From: CAYMAZ01 sp964428185
GTDB taxonomy: Bacteria > Bacteroidota > Bacteroidia > Bacteroidales > DTU049
DNA: 27,829 nt
Assembly: GCA_964428185.1 (NCBI GenBank)
Contig: CAYRXH010000031.1
Location: forward strand, 1-27,829
Reading direction: 5' to 3'
Numbering within the stretch: the stretch's first letter is position 1; each line of letters begins with the position of its first letter. A program made the position numbers and the translations under genes. The notes under the pieces were generated by a model that saw nothing but the letters and a program-made list of their open reading frames with translations, was not told where the DNA came from and did no database searches. This document shows, piece after piece, positions 1 through 8,096 of this stretch.

Positions 1-24
1 TTTGTCTTTAAAATCCATATTCCC

Positions 25-1254
25 ATGAAACAAAAAATTCTTGACAGGTTTCTGCATTATATCTCATTTGACACAAGCAGTGATGAAAATGCAACAGTAT
101 ATCCAAGTACCCAGGCACAACGAGACTTTGCGGACATGCTTTGTGACGAACTGAAATCAATAGGAATCGCAGATGCTGAAGTAGACTCCAACTCTTATGT
201 TTACGGAACTCTTCCCTCAAACATCAGTAAAAAAGTGCCCGTTGTAGGATTCATTGCGCATATGGATACAAGCCCCGATATGCCCGGAAAACATATAAAA
301 CCTCAAATTATTGATAATTACAACGGGGAGGATATTGTTTTGAATTCAGCTGAAAACATAATTCTGAAAGTTTCAGAATATCCCGAGTTGAAAAACTATA
401 TTGGTCAGACAATAATAACCACAGACGGCACCACATTGCTGGGAGCTGACGACAAAGCAGGGATTGCCGAAATTATGACTGCAATCGAATATCTGATTCA
501 ACATCCTGAAATTCCCCACGGTGAGATAAAAATCGGATTTACACCTGATGAAGAAATCGGACGAGGCGTTGATTATTTCGATGTGAAAAAATTTGGCGCT
601 GACTTTGCCTATACCATTGACGGAGGACAAGTTGGGGAACTTGAATTTGAAAACTTCAATGCTGCAAGTGCAGTGATTAAAATTAAAGGAAATAATATTC
701 ACCCGGGATATGCTAAAAACAAAATGCTCAATGCACTACATCTGGCAAATGACTTTAACTCTATGCTACCCCCACAGCAACGACCTGAATATACAACAGC
801 CTACGAAGGTTTTTTCCATCTGATTAAAACCGAAGGCACAGTTGAAAAATCTCAAATTCAGTATATTATCAGAGACCACAATCGTCAGCTCTTTGAGCAA
901 AGAAAGCAGACAATGCTTGATATTGCAGATTACCTGAACAACAAATACGGAGAAAACACCATTACGGTAGAACTCAAGGACCAGTATTACAATATGCGTG
1001 AAAAGATTGAACCGGAGTATTATATTGTGGAATATGCCAGTGAAGCAATGAAAATGGCAGGTGTTGAACCCCGTATTATTCCTATCAGGGGTGGTACAGA
1101 CGGTGCTAGACTTTCATTTATGGGACTGCCATGCCCCAATATTTTTGCAGGTGGGCATAATTTACACGGCAAATATGAATATGTTCCTTTGCAATCCATG
1201 GAAAAAGCTGCAGAGGTGATTCTAAATATTGTTCACATTGTTCAAAACAAATAA
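25..1254 (+). CDS. pepT: Peptidase T (tripeptide aminopeptidase)
   Basis: This is a cytoplasmic zinc exopeptidase of family M20B that removes the N-terminal residue of tripeptides. The 409-aa length is normal for PepT. The metal and catalytic residues are all visible: H79 and D81 in GFIAHMDTSPD, D142 in LLGADDKAG, the E176-E177 pair in FTPDEEIGRG, D199 in TIDGG, and the late GGTDGARLS and NIFAGGHNLHG segments carrying the last metal histidine. The ATG lies 24 nt from the window edge, so the promoter is mostly outside; the first four bases (TTTG) could be the end of a -7 box. Two short genes follow within 20 nt and probably share its transcript. Recognition is from family motifs and is secure. 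Confidence 0.96.
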   Translation: MKQKILDRFLHYISFDTSSDENATVYPSTQAQRDFADMLCDELKSIGIADAEVDSNSYVYGTLPSNISKKVPVVGFIAHMDTSPDMPGKHIKPQIIDNYNGEDIVLNSAENIILKVSEYPELKNYIGQTIITTDGTTLLGADDKAGIAEIMTAIEYLIQHPEIPHGEIKIGFTPDEEIGRGVDYFDVKKFGADFAYTIDGGQVGELEFENFNAASAVIKIKGNNIHPGYAKNKMLNALHLANDFNSMLPPQQRPEYTTAYEGFFHLIKTEGTVEKSQIQYIIRDHNRQLFEQRKQTMLDIADYLNNKYGENTITVELKDQYYNMREKIEPEYYIVEYASEAMKMAGVEPRIIPIRGGTDGARLSFMGLPCPNIFAGGHNLHGKYEYVPLQSMEKAAEVILNIVHIVQNK

Positions 1255-1271
1255 CTAATACATATCGATTT

Positions 1272-1775
1272 ATGGAAAATCAAGCGCAAGGCATTATCAA
1301 AAAGGCTATCCTCATGGAAGCAAGAGCAAAAGCTCTCTATCAGGAAGTTGCACAAAAAACATCAAACCCCGAAGTCAGACACATCTTTGAACTCATGGCA
1401 AATGAAGAACAAACACACATAGATTTTCTGGCCGAACAATACAAGAGTTTTTCAAAAGACAAGACTTTCATTAAACAGGAGTTTAAAAACACCGATACTG
1501 ATGATACCATCGCCCGACTGATTCTTGATCCTTCAATCAAAAATAAAATTTCAGGAGCCGGGTTTGAAGCTGCTGCCATCACTGCTGCCATTGAAATGGA
1601 AACCAAATCCATTAAAATTTACTCCAAATGGGCTGCTGAAACATCTGATGAGAATGAAAAAGCACTGTTTACATGGCTGTCTGACTGGGAACAAACTCAC
1701 TACGACCTTCTCATGAAATTGGACAAGGAGCTTACAGAAAAAATCTGGTTTGACAATCAATTCTGGCCATTTTAG
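1272..1775 (+). CDS. Ferritin-like / rubrerythrin-type diiron protein
   Basis: This 167-aa all-helical protein has the repeated diiron pattern of ferritin-like proteins. A helix with E16 is followed by an ExxH motif (E46-Q-T-H49), and the second half repeats the arrangement with glutamates around 108-110 and another ExxH (E140-Q-T-H143). It lacks the C-terminal CxxC rubredoxin domain of classical rubrerythrin, so it is an erythrin-like short form. The likely role is iron handling or peroxide detoxification in the cytoplasm; the substrate cannot be read from sequence. It starts 17 nt after pepT and its stop lies 4 nt before the GTG of the next gene, which suggests one transcript. Confidence 0.85.
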   Translation: MENQAQGIIKKAILMEARAKALYQEVAQKTSNPEVRHIFELMANEEQTHIDFLAEQYKSFSKDKTFIKQEFKNTDTDDTIARLILDPSIKNKISGAGFEAAAITAAIEMETKSIKIYSKWAAETSDENEKALFTWLSDWEQTHYDLLMKLDKELTEKIWFDNQFWPF

Positions 1776-1779
1776 CCCT

Positions 1780-2199
1780 GTGAACATACTGTTTCTCTGT
1801 ACCGGCAATTCGTGCAGAAGTCCTATGGCTCTTGGCTTTGCAAGGACACTAAACATTGATTGTGAGATGCACTCGGCTGGAGTCAGACCTGAAAAGCAGG
1901 TTAGTGCTGATGCTGTTATAGTGATGCATGAATCAGGCATTGACATCTCACACCATCAACCCGCTGCATACGATCCTCTAATTCATGGAATCCCCGACCT
2001 GATTGTATGTTTTGGACAAAATGCAAATCAATTCGCAAGCCTTCATTTTCCTGATTCAGAAATCATCCTTTTTGATGTACCCGATCCCTGGGAAGCAACA
2101 GGTACACCTGAAGAGATACTGACAGTGTACCGTCAGGTCAGAGATGAAATATCAAATATTATACAGGAACTGAAGAAAAGGAATTTCAAACTTAAATGA
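1780..2199 (+). CDS. Low-molecular-weight phosphatase / arsenate reductase-like protein
   Basis: The P-loop CTGNSCRS (C-x5-R, nucleophile C7) stands near the N-terminus, and a DPW motif near residue 105 supplies the general acid, so this is an LMW-PTP-fold protein. The C-terminal half (FDVPDPW, then a long helix) resembles thioredoxin-coupled ArsC. Of the two further redox cysteines in pI258-type ArsC, the first has a counterpart (IVCFGQ) but the second, seven residues later, is Q. Arsenate reduction by that mechanism is therefore doubtful, and a protein-tyrosine phosphatase or another electron route is possible. I chose the GTG at 1780, which gives the canonical MNILFLC start. A TTG at 1750 would add ten residues and overlap the upstream gene by 26 nt. 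Confidence 0.82.
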   Translation: MNILFLCTGNSCRSPMALGFARTLNIDCEMHSAGVRPEKQVSADAVIVMHESGIDISHHQPAAYDPLIHGIPDLIVCFGQNANQFASLHFPDSEIILFDVPDPWEATGTPEEILTVYRQVRDEISNIIQELKKRNFKLK

Positions 2200-2231
2200 T
2201 ATTGATTTAATCAGGTTTGAAAAATCTTTTA

Positions 2232-2239
2232 TACATTTG
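2232..2239 (+). promoter_or_regulatory. Putative -7 box (TACATTTG) for the MCE gene
   Basis: TACATTTG matches the Bacteroidota -7 consensus TAnnTTTG and ends 29 nt before the ATG at 2269, a plausible leader length. No TTG sits at the usual 17-23 nt upstream, so only the -7 element is supported. Confidence 0.45.
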
Positions 2240-2268
2240 CTCATTGATTGAACTAATCATTCTAAATC

Positions 2269-3285
2269 ATGAAAATCAAGAGGCAGGTTGTTATCGGGCT
2301 TATATTTGTTGTAAGTATTGCTGTTCTTTACTGGAGCATCAATTTTGTGAAAGGACTTGATGTTTTTTCATCCCATAGAACTTTTTATACTGAATATGAT
2401 AATGTGAGCGGACTGCTTATTGCAAGTCCTGTTACCGTTAGCGGTTTTAAGGTAGGACAGGTCACAGATATCCGTTTCAAGAAGGATGAGCCGGGAAAAC
2501 TGATTGTAAAGTTTATCGTTAATGAAGATCTTGATATTCCCGACAATACCCTAGCCCGCATTGAAAGTTCAGACCTGCTGGGCTCCAAGGCAATAGTTTT
2601 GCATCTAGGAGACTCTCCTGTCAATGCCAAGTCTGGCAGCTATCTGATAGGTGAATTGGAAACCAGCCTCAAGGAAGAAGTCAGCCTGCAGATGCTTCCG
2701 CTCAAAACCAAAGTTGAATCCCTGCTGTCTTCTTTTGATTCCGCACTCGCCGTTGTTCAGTATATTTTCAATGAAAACACAAGAGACAACCTTTCAAAAA
2801 CCTTTGAAAGCATCCGTTATACAATTGCCAGTCTGGAACGGGCATCATCCACCATTGATACTCTTTTAAGAACCCAACAATATAAAATCTCGGGCATTTT
2901 ATCAAATATTGAAGCTATCACGCTGAACATCAAAAATAACAACGAGAAAATTTCAAACATCATTACAAATTTCTCAAGCCTTTCAGACTCACTTCTCATG
3001 AGTCACATCCAGTCAACTTTTGAAAATGCTGATAAAACCATGGGAGAGCTGAGTGAAATAACCCGAAAAATTAATTCCGGTGAAGGATCAATGGGTTTGC
3101 TGCTTGAAAATGACTCATTGTATATTCAACTCAATCAGGCCACACTGGAATTGAAACTTCTGCTTGAGGATATGAGGCTGAATCCGGACCGCTACATCCA
3201 TTTCAGTGTTTTCGGAAAAAGTTCAAAAAGAAACAAATACACACCTCCTCCCGGTTCTGAGGAGCCTGATAAAAAAGCAAACTAG
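2269..3285 (+). CDS. MlaD/MCE domain-containing protein
   Basis: This 338-aa inner-membrane-anchored periplasmic protein belongs to the MCE family, whose members bind and move phospholipids between membranes. A single N-terminal transmembrane segment covers about residues 7-27. One MCE domain follows at about 37-116, with the typical YDNVSGLLIASPVTVSGFKVG opening and the DLLGSKAI strand. Residues 130-300 are a long helical, probably coiled-coil, tail, and the last 25 residues are basic and proline-rich. The usual Mla ABC partners (MlaE permease, MlaF ATPase) are not next to it; in many Bacteroidota they lie elsewhere or upstream. Its stop overlaps the stop of the convergent 78-aa gene by 4 bp. 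Confidence 0.88.
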   Translation: MKIKRQVVIGLIFVVSIAVLYWSINFVKGLDVFSSHRTFYTEYDNVSGLLIASPVTVSGFKVGQVTDIRFKKDEPGKLIVKFIVNEDLDIPDNTLARIESSDLLGSKAIVLHLGDSPVNAKSGSYLIGELETSLKEEVSLQMLPLKTKVESLLSSFDSALAVVQYIFNENTRDNLSKTFESIRYTIASLERASSTIDTLLRTQQYKISGILSNIEAITLNIKNNNEKISNIITNFSSLSDSLLMSHIQSTFENADKTMGELSEITRKINSGEGSMGLLLENDSLYIQLNQATLELKLLLEDMRLNPDRYIHFSVFGKSSKRNKYTPPPGSEEPDKKAN

Positions 3286-3518
3286 GATTTCACTTCAGTT
3301 TCCTGTTTCTTCGCTATAAGCCGAATATTCTTTGCTTCAGTTTTAATTTCTGCTAATTTGAAACAATAATTAAGCTCCCCATCAATTGTTTCCAGTGTTT
3401 CAACAAGCGACCGAAGACTTGAAAATGCAGCATCGCAATTTCTTAGGTCAACATCTTTCCTTATTTTCCGTAAATTTGTCTCTGCTACTTTCAGAAATGA
3501 AACCAAATCATTCATCAA
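3282..3518 (-). CDS. Small hypothetical helical protein (78 aa)
   Basis: I do not recognise this gene. It encodes 78 residues with charged and leucine-rich spacing typical of two or three amphipathic helices, no signal peptide and no membrane segment. It has only two cysteines and no obvious metal motif. Its stop codon overlaps that of the convergent MCE gene (shared CTAG). The start is one of two adjacent ATGs. Upstream, an 11-bp direct repeat and a near-consensus -7 box (TAATTTTA) are present. The reading frame looks codon-like and fills the gap neatly, but a chance ORF is not excluded. Confidence 0.55.
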   Translation of the reverse strand: MMNDLVSFLKVAETNLRKIRKDVDLRNCDAAFSSLRSLVETLETIDGELNYCFKLAEIKTEAKNIRLIAKKQETEVKS

Positions 3519-3533
3519 TTTCTATCACATTAA

Positions 3534-3579
3534 TCAGTAAAATTAGCTCTGTTTTCATATAGGAAATCTCAGTAAAATT
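3534..3579. repeat. 11-bp direct repeat, 35 bp apart
   Basis: TCAGTAAAATT occurs at 3534-3544 and again at 3569-3579, upstream of the 78-aa minus-strand gene and downstream of the T9SS trio. The first copy overlaps a minus-strand TAATTTTA sequence that is one base from the -7 consensus. It may be an operator pair or chance in AT-rich DNA. Confidence 0.35.
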
Positions 3580-3610
3580 TCTGAAATTTCCAGAATATTC
3601 ATAGAAAGAT

Positions 3611-5173
3611 TTATTCCTGATTCAGAATTTTGTACTTTTTCTCAGTAAAGCTCCAGATAATTGCAATCCTCTTGTTGGATTCAGTATAAGCAACAATGAA
3701 TGCATCAATAATTCCGTATTCCATGATAGATTTCATCTGGAGCGCAGTCACTCTGGCACGGCAATCTTTGTCATTTTCATAAAAAATCGTGCTGATTAAA
3801 AACTTATTGATGTCATCTTCTTTTTCAATAATCAGGTTTTCATTGTCGAGCAAAGGATAGGCCTTTCGAAAATCCTTGAATGAATGAATGAATCTAAATG
3901 CACCCACCTGAACCCGATAATAAATGATTTTTTCAGGAATAGTAGCAATAAGCTTCGAAAATTCATCCTCAAGCACAGTCTTTGTTGTGTCATGAACATG
4001 AATTCTGTTCAGGTATATGTTCTGCTGAATAACCGAATCGGTAGTAAAATCAGACATTTTCAAAACTTCGGTATATGTTTCATATCCCGGTGCTGAATAA
4101 ACAATCCTGTAATTGTTGCTGCACACAAGACCTGTTTCAAAAAATCCTGTTTCAGTTGTTGTTGCAAGAGTGTCAAAAATTTCCCCTGTTTCCACAGCAA
4201 CAATCATTATCTGTGCAGACACGACACTCTTATCATTCCCATCAAGTACATATCCGTTTCTCAGCACAAGAGCCGGTTTGAAAACAATAGTTGTATCTTG
4301 TTTCTCGGGGGCAGTGATCATATAAAGGTCTAAACCACCCATTCCACCGGGTCTGTCTGATGAAAAAAACTGTTCGCTTCCGCTTTTAACATAATACAAA
4401 TCGTTGAATGGAGAGTTCACCGGAGTAGCAAGTGGGACAGGATCTTGCCATTCGCCCTTGACCCTGACTGAATAGTAAATATCAAAATTTCTGTTATCAC
4501 TGAAGCCATCTGATGAAAAAAACAGGGTATCCCCAATCATAAACAAACCCTCTTCATTCCCCTTTGTATTCAATGGCTGACCGGCATTGACAAAAGAGTT
4601 CACAGCATTGTTGCCATCAAAATGAGCAATATAGATATCAGACCCTCCGTGTGTATCATTTTCATTCCAGGCCGTAAAAAACAATTCAGCCGTTTTTTCA
4701 TTGAAAAACACTGATGTTTTTCGGATATCCTTCAGTTTTTCACTAAAAACCCGTTGTTGTCTTTTCCAAGATTTCTTGCCTGGTCTGATTTCAATAAGAT
4801 ACAATTCCCCGATATCATTCTGTCCGCTGTAAATAAAAATATAAGCAGGATTATCAGATTGTCCGGATATATCGTAGTGATTTCCGGATAAAGTTAGTTT
4901 TTTCAGTTTAGGATTTGTAATTTTACTTCCGCTTCTGTCGGATTGATAGATTTGCTCAAAATATTGTCCGTTCTCAACATACTTCCCTGCAAAATGAGAA
5001 TTTCTGTCAGAAGAAAACAAAATAAAACTGCTTCCTGCCCAGACCGAATGATCCTGTGAACTGCTGTTCAGATGGGAAAGCGGTACTGCAATAATTCTTT
5101 GTTCCTGAGCATCTGTGTATGCAACAAAAACCACCGTCACGAAGAAAACAAAGAAAAATCTGATCAGAGTCAT
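3611..5173 (-). CDS. PD40 beta-propeller / carboxypeptidase-regulatory / SPOR-like protein, T9SS-associated
   Basis: This exported protein closes the T9SS trio. In the longer 526-aa form, an N-terminal signal peptide (FFFVFFVTVVFVAYTDAQ) is followed by a PD40/WD40-like propeller at about 40-295, with repeats such as FFSSDG..NFDIYYS and FFSSDRPGGMGGLDLYMI. A carboxypeptidase-regulatory-like beta-sandwich covers about 305-395. The C-terminal domain at about 424-503 begins YRVQVGAF and ends DAFIVAY, as in SPOR peptidoglycan-binding domains. PorE and related proteins share the propeller and regulatory domains but end in OmpA_C, so this is a variant architecture. I prefer the ATG at 5173, 4 nt after the PorP stop; an upstream ATG at 5191 overlaps porP by 14 nt. 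The likely site is the periplasm or outer membrane, anchoring a T9SS adhesin complex to peptidoglycan (inference). Confidence 0.85.
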   Translation of the reverse strand: MTLIRFFFVFFVTVVFVAYTDAQEQRIIAVPLSHLNSSSQDHSVWAGSSFILFSSDRNSHFAGKYVENGQYFEQIYQSDRSGSKITNPKLKKLTLSGNHYDISGQSDNPAYIFIYSGQNDIGELYLIEIRPGKKSWKRQQRVFSEKLKDIRKTSVFFNEKTAELFFTAWNENDTHGGSDIYIAHFDGNNAVNSFVNAGQPLNTKGNEEGLFMIGDTLFFSSDGFSDNRNFDIYYSVRVKGEWQDPVPLATPVNSPFNDLYYVKSGSEQFFSSDRPGGMGGLDLYMITAPEKQDTTIVFKPALVLRNGYVLDGNDKSVVSAQIMIVAVETGEIFDTLATTTETGFFETGLVCSNNYRIVYSAPGYETYTEVLKMSDFTTDSVIQQNIYLNRIHVHDTTKTVLEDEFSKLIATIPEKIIYYRVQVGAFRFIHSFKDFRKAYPLLDNENLIIEKEDDINKFLISTIFYENDKDCRARVTALQMKSIMEYGIIDAFIVAYTESNKRIAIIWSFTEKKYKILNQE

Positions 5174-5177
5174 ACTT

Positions 5178-6074
5178 TTACTGATTAACATTCACTTTGG
5201 CCTTTGATCTGCTGAGGTCATAAATCAGTTGAAACTCCCATGATCCGGTTGAGTAATCAAAAATCTGCTGAAAACCATAATCCCATGCAAATCCGAATGA
5301 GTAGCGGTCTAATTTGAATCCGGCTGTTGCTGAAATAATATTACTTGTTCTGTAAAAAGCACCTGCCCAAATCATTTGTTTCCAGACACATTTTGCTCCA
5401 AGATCAGCATGAAAAACCAATGGTTCAATGGTTTTAAAAAACAAAGAAGGTTCGAGCATCAGATCATTTTTCAGATAAAATCTATATCCTGCGTTCAGAA
5501 AATAATGCCTTACCCTGCGACTGTCAGCATAATCGTTCAGCAAAGAAACACTACGTCCCGGAACCTGATGCACCGCCATATCTGCATAAAAAACGGGAGT
5601 ATTGTAACTTACTCCGGCATCAAAATCAACTCCTGACTGTTCTGACTGCTGGTTTAAAAAAGCAGGATCATCAGGGTTTTTTAGAAAGTATTCTTCCTTG
5701 TCATAGATGGTCTGAAATAAATCAACAGAAATCCCGAATGAAAGAAAATCACTTTCGTTCAGATGCACCCTATACATATAACCTGCTTTTATTCCGCGAT
5801 TCTGAATGAATCCCTGATGTCCGTCATAGATATTAAATCCAATCCCCATCTGATTGTCAATAAGTTTATTCACACTGAAAAACCTCATCTGCGGAGCTCC
5901 CTCTATTCCTGAAAACACCTGCCTGCTTGTGAGGGAAATATTTTCACTGATACCAATCACAGCAGGATTAATATCATATACCATCCTCATCTGAGTGGGA
6001 GTAGCAATCTGCTGAGCATATACCAAAACAGTGATAACCACAAAAAGGCCCGTAATTAAACAATATTTTTTCAT
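5178..6074 (-). CDS. PorP/SprF family type IX secretion system membrane protein
   Basis: This 298-aa outer-membrane beta-barrel protein of the PorP/SprF family has a cleavable signal peptide (MKKYCLITGLFVVITVLVYAQ). The diagnostic N-terminal segment (Q..ATPTQMRMVYDINPAVIGIS) matches the family's conserved 'N-P-A' strand, and alternating aromatic and glycine-rich strands fill the rest. SprF-type members pair with a specific SprB-like T9SS substrate and help it reach the surface. Here the gene immediately upstream (18 nt gap) encodes a CHU_C protein, fitting that pairing. It is probably transcribed from the promoter at 7142-7171. Confidence 0.93.
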   Translation of the reverse strand: MKKYCLITGLFVVITVLVYAQQIATPTQMRMVYDINPAVIGISENISLTSRQVFSGIEGAPQMRFFSVNKLIDNQMGIGFNIYDGHQGFIQNRGIKAGYMYRVHLNESDFLSFGISVDLFQTIYDKEEYFLKNPDDPAFLNQQSEQSGVDFDAGVSYNTPVFYADMAVHQVPGRSVSLLNDYADSRRVRHYFLNAGYRFYLKNDLMLEPSLFFKTIEPLVFHADLGAKCVWKQMIWAGAFYRTSNIISATAGFKLDRYSFGFAWDYGFQQIFDYSTGSWEFQLIYDLSRSKAKVNVNQ

Positions 6075-6092
6075 GTTTCCTGTGTTTACATT

Positions 6093-7124
6093 TTAATATT
6101 CTATTCTGACATATCCTGAATAGGGATGATATCTGCTAACGTGCAGATTGACTTCATAATACACTGTTGATGGAGGTAGCAACCGGTCATTCACAGTTCC
6201 ATCCCAAGGTTCCGAATAACCCTGTTCGTTTTCAAACAACAATGCTCCGTCCATATTCCATATTCTGACGGTAGCATCGGGAAAAAGTTGAATATTGTCA
6301 ATCACCCATACATCATTGTATCCGTCTCCGTTTGGGGAAAACCCATTGTAAATAACAACACAGGGAACATCAAGATAGGAAACATCCACAGCCAGCATCA
6401 CCTGACAACCGTTTGTATCACTGATTGTTACTTCATAGATACCCGAAGCAAGTGAATCAAAGTAGGCTTCAGTATAAAAACTTCCCTGCCAGCCAAATAA
6501 TGGTTGACCCGAAATATTGTAAACATCGTCAATTCTGACAATCCCGTCATTAATTCCGTCACGACATGATGCCGGAGTCACATTGATAACAGGTCTGATG
6601 GCTTCATGATGGATCTGAGACACCTCATAGGTCTCTGACATAGTGCATCCGTTGGCATCAGACACAACAACAGTATATAAATCTGCTGGAAGTCCACTCT
6701 GAAAAGGACCTGTGAAAAATGGATGACCTATCCATGTGTAGCTGTAAGGGACTGTTCCCCCCTGAGTTTGAACCAAAATGCTGCCTGCATTACCATTATA
6801 GCATTGATTATGTGTAAGTACAGCATGTAAGGTGATGGGATCAGGCTGTTGCAGATAAAAGCTATCTACAACAACATTAGAAGCATTAACATCTGTAACT
6901 GTCACAGTGTATAAACCTCCTGTAATACTGTCAGCAAGAGCAAGCGTATCGCCTGAACTCCATTGATAACTATAGGTACCGCTTCCACCTGATGGAATTG
7001 CAGTGATAGAACCCGTGTTTGAACCCCAGCAAAGCGGCATGATATAACCAAATTCTATGGTAATCTGAGCAGGGGAAATCAAATATACAGGTAAAAACAA
7101 TAACGAAAGATACAGTTTTTTCAT
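6093..7124 (-). CDS. SprB-repeat adhesin with CHU_C C-terminal domain (T9SS type B substrate)
   Basis: This 343-aa surface protein has a signal peptide (residues 1-20, ending SPAQ) and three SprB-like repeats of about 75 residues. Each holds a C/GxxGSI core, a Y-x-W strand and a closing 'LxxGxYTVTVxDxNGC' strand. The C-terminal domain (about 262-343) starts FSPNGDGYNDVW and ends YSGYVRIEY, which is the gliding-motility-associated CHU_C domain that directs type B secretion through T9SS. It is tiny compared with SprB itself (thousands of residues) and may be a minimal adhesin. It is first in the operon with PorP/SprF and the PD40-SPOR protein. Confidence 0.93.
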   Translation of the reverse strand: MKKLYLSLLFLPVYLISPAQITIEFGYIMPLCWGSNTGSITAIPSGGSGTYSYQWSSGDTLALADSITGGLYTVTVTDVNASNVVVDSFYLQQPDPITLHAVLTHNQCYNGNAGSILVQTQGGTVPYSYTWIGHPFFTGPFQSGLPADLYTVVVSDANGCTMSETYEVSQIHHEAIRPVINVTPASCRDGINDGIVRIDDVYNISGQPLFGWQGSFYTEAYFDSLASGIYEVTISDTNGCQVMLAVDVSYLDVPCVVIYNGFSPNGDGYNDVWVIDNIQLFPDATVRIWNMDGALLFENEQGYSEPWDGTVNDRLLPPSTVYYEVNLHVSRYHPYSGYVRIEY

Positions 7125-7141
7125 AACATATTAATTTTCTG

Positions 7142-7171
7142 CAAATATAAACCAAATTATATCAAAAACAA
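7142..7171 (-). promoter_or_regulatory. Promoter of the T9SS trio (TTG-N19-TATATTTG)
   Basis: On the minus strand TTG (7171-7169) is separated by exactly 19 nt from TATATTTG (7149-7142). This is a full match to the Bacteroidota -33/-7 consensus, and it lies 17 nt upstream of the ATG at 7124. It should drive 7124 through 3611, because the three genes are separated by 18 nt or less. Confidence 0.7.
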
Positions 7172-7217
7172 AATTGTTTTAATCAATATTGTGAATAAAC
7201 AAGTAGGATATATATTT

Positions 7218-8087
7218 CTATTTATTGGAATTGCATGCATACAGTGCAGTATGAATATCTTTATACCTGAACTGGAAGCCTTCTGCTCGCAGTCTTGCAG
7301 GAATGACAAAGGGGTTATTGTTAAGAAATTCAGCACCTCTGCCAAGTATCATCCGTAGCATAAATTTTGGAAGCACAAACAGAAGGGGTCTTTTTACCGA
7401 ACGCGCAAAAGCCATTGCAAAATCTCTCTGACTTGTGGTTTCTGATGCTGAAAGATTGTATATACCACGGGATTCAACAGTATGTATTCCATGAATGACT
7501 GCCTGTATCCAGTCATCTATATGAATCCAGGGAAAAGGGTCGGAGGCAGGAAGAATCACCGCACCCAATCCCATTCTGAACAATGGCTTCAGTTTTTTAA
7601 CTACACCACCGGTACTGCCCAAAACAACACCGGATCTGAAAATCAATGTTCTGATTCCCGAAGTTTCAGCAGCAAGAGCTTCCCTTTCCCAATCAATACA
7701 TACTTTGCCAAGAAATCCCTTGCTTAAGTATGTTGATGTTTCATCATGAATCAATCCAGCTTCATAAATACCCACTGCTGAAGCAGAAATAAAAACAATA
7801 TCAGAGCGTCCGGTTTCCTTCATAGCCTTCACAAGTGCCTGAGTCCCCCGAATTCTGCTGTCATAAATTTTCTGCATATAGGAAGAAGTCCATCGTCCTG
7901 CAACCGACGCGCCCCTTAGATTGATCACTATATCAGATGAAATCAACAGTTCAACAAGTTGTGGGACAAAGGTATCATCATACAGGTATTGTCTTGGAAT
8001 ATCCTGAACAGTCCATCCAAGGGAAAGAAAATGATTTTTCAGGGATGAGCCAATAAATCCTGATATTCCTGATATAACAATATTCAT
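7218..8087 (-). CDS. TIGR01777 family NAD(P)-dependent epimerase
   Basis: This 289-aa protein is an atypical short-chain dehydrogenase of the TIGR01777 (YfcH/SulA-like) family. The Rossmann motif GxxGxxG is at residues 7-13 (GISGFIG), and 'NLRGASVAGRWT' is the family's signature after beta 4. The C-terminal DUF1731 segment (ILGRGAEFLNNNPFVIPARLRAEGF) is complete. The substrate is unknown for the family as a whole. It begins 9 nt after the stop of the LolD gene, so it is the last gene of a three-gene minus-strand operon. It is cytoplasmic, with no membrane segments. Confidence 0.93.
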   Translation of the reverse strand: MNIVISGISGFIGSSLKNHFLSLGWTVQDIPRQYLYDDTFVPQLVELLISSDIVINLRGASVAGRWTSSYMQKIYDSRIRGTQALVKAMKETGRSDIVFISASAVGIYEAGLIHDETSTYLSKGFLGKVCIDWEREALAAETSGIRTLIFRSGVVLGSTGGVVKKLKPLFRMGLGAVILPASDPFPWIHIDDWIQAVIHGIHTVESRGIYNLSASETTSQRDFAMAFARSVKRPLLFVLPKFMLRMILGRGAEFLNNNPFVIPARLRAEGFQFRYKDIHTALYACNSNK

Positions 8088-8096
8088 TTCAGTAAA

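Noticed and set aside
1551..1946. 131-aa minus-strand ORF opposite the ferritin-like and phosphatase genes
   Set aside because: It is antisense to two well-recognised proteins, crosses their junction and has no family-like motifs; it is a shadow frame.
3878..3892. TGAA tandem microrepeat inside the PD40-SPOR gene
   Set aside because: It encodes an ordinary stretch (FIHSFK) in the SPOR domain and is too short for a phase-variable tract.
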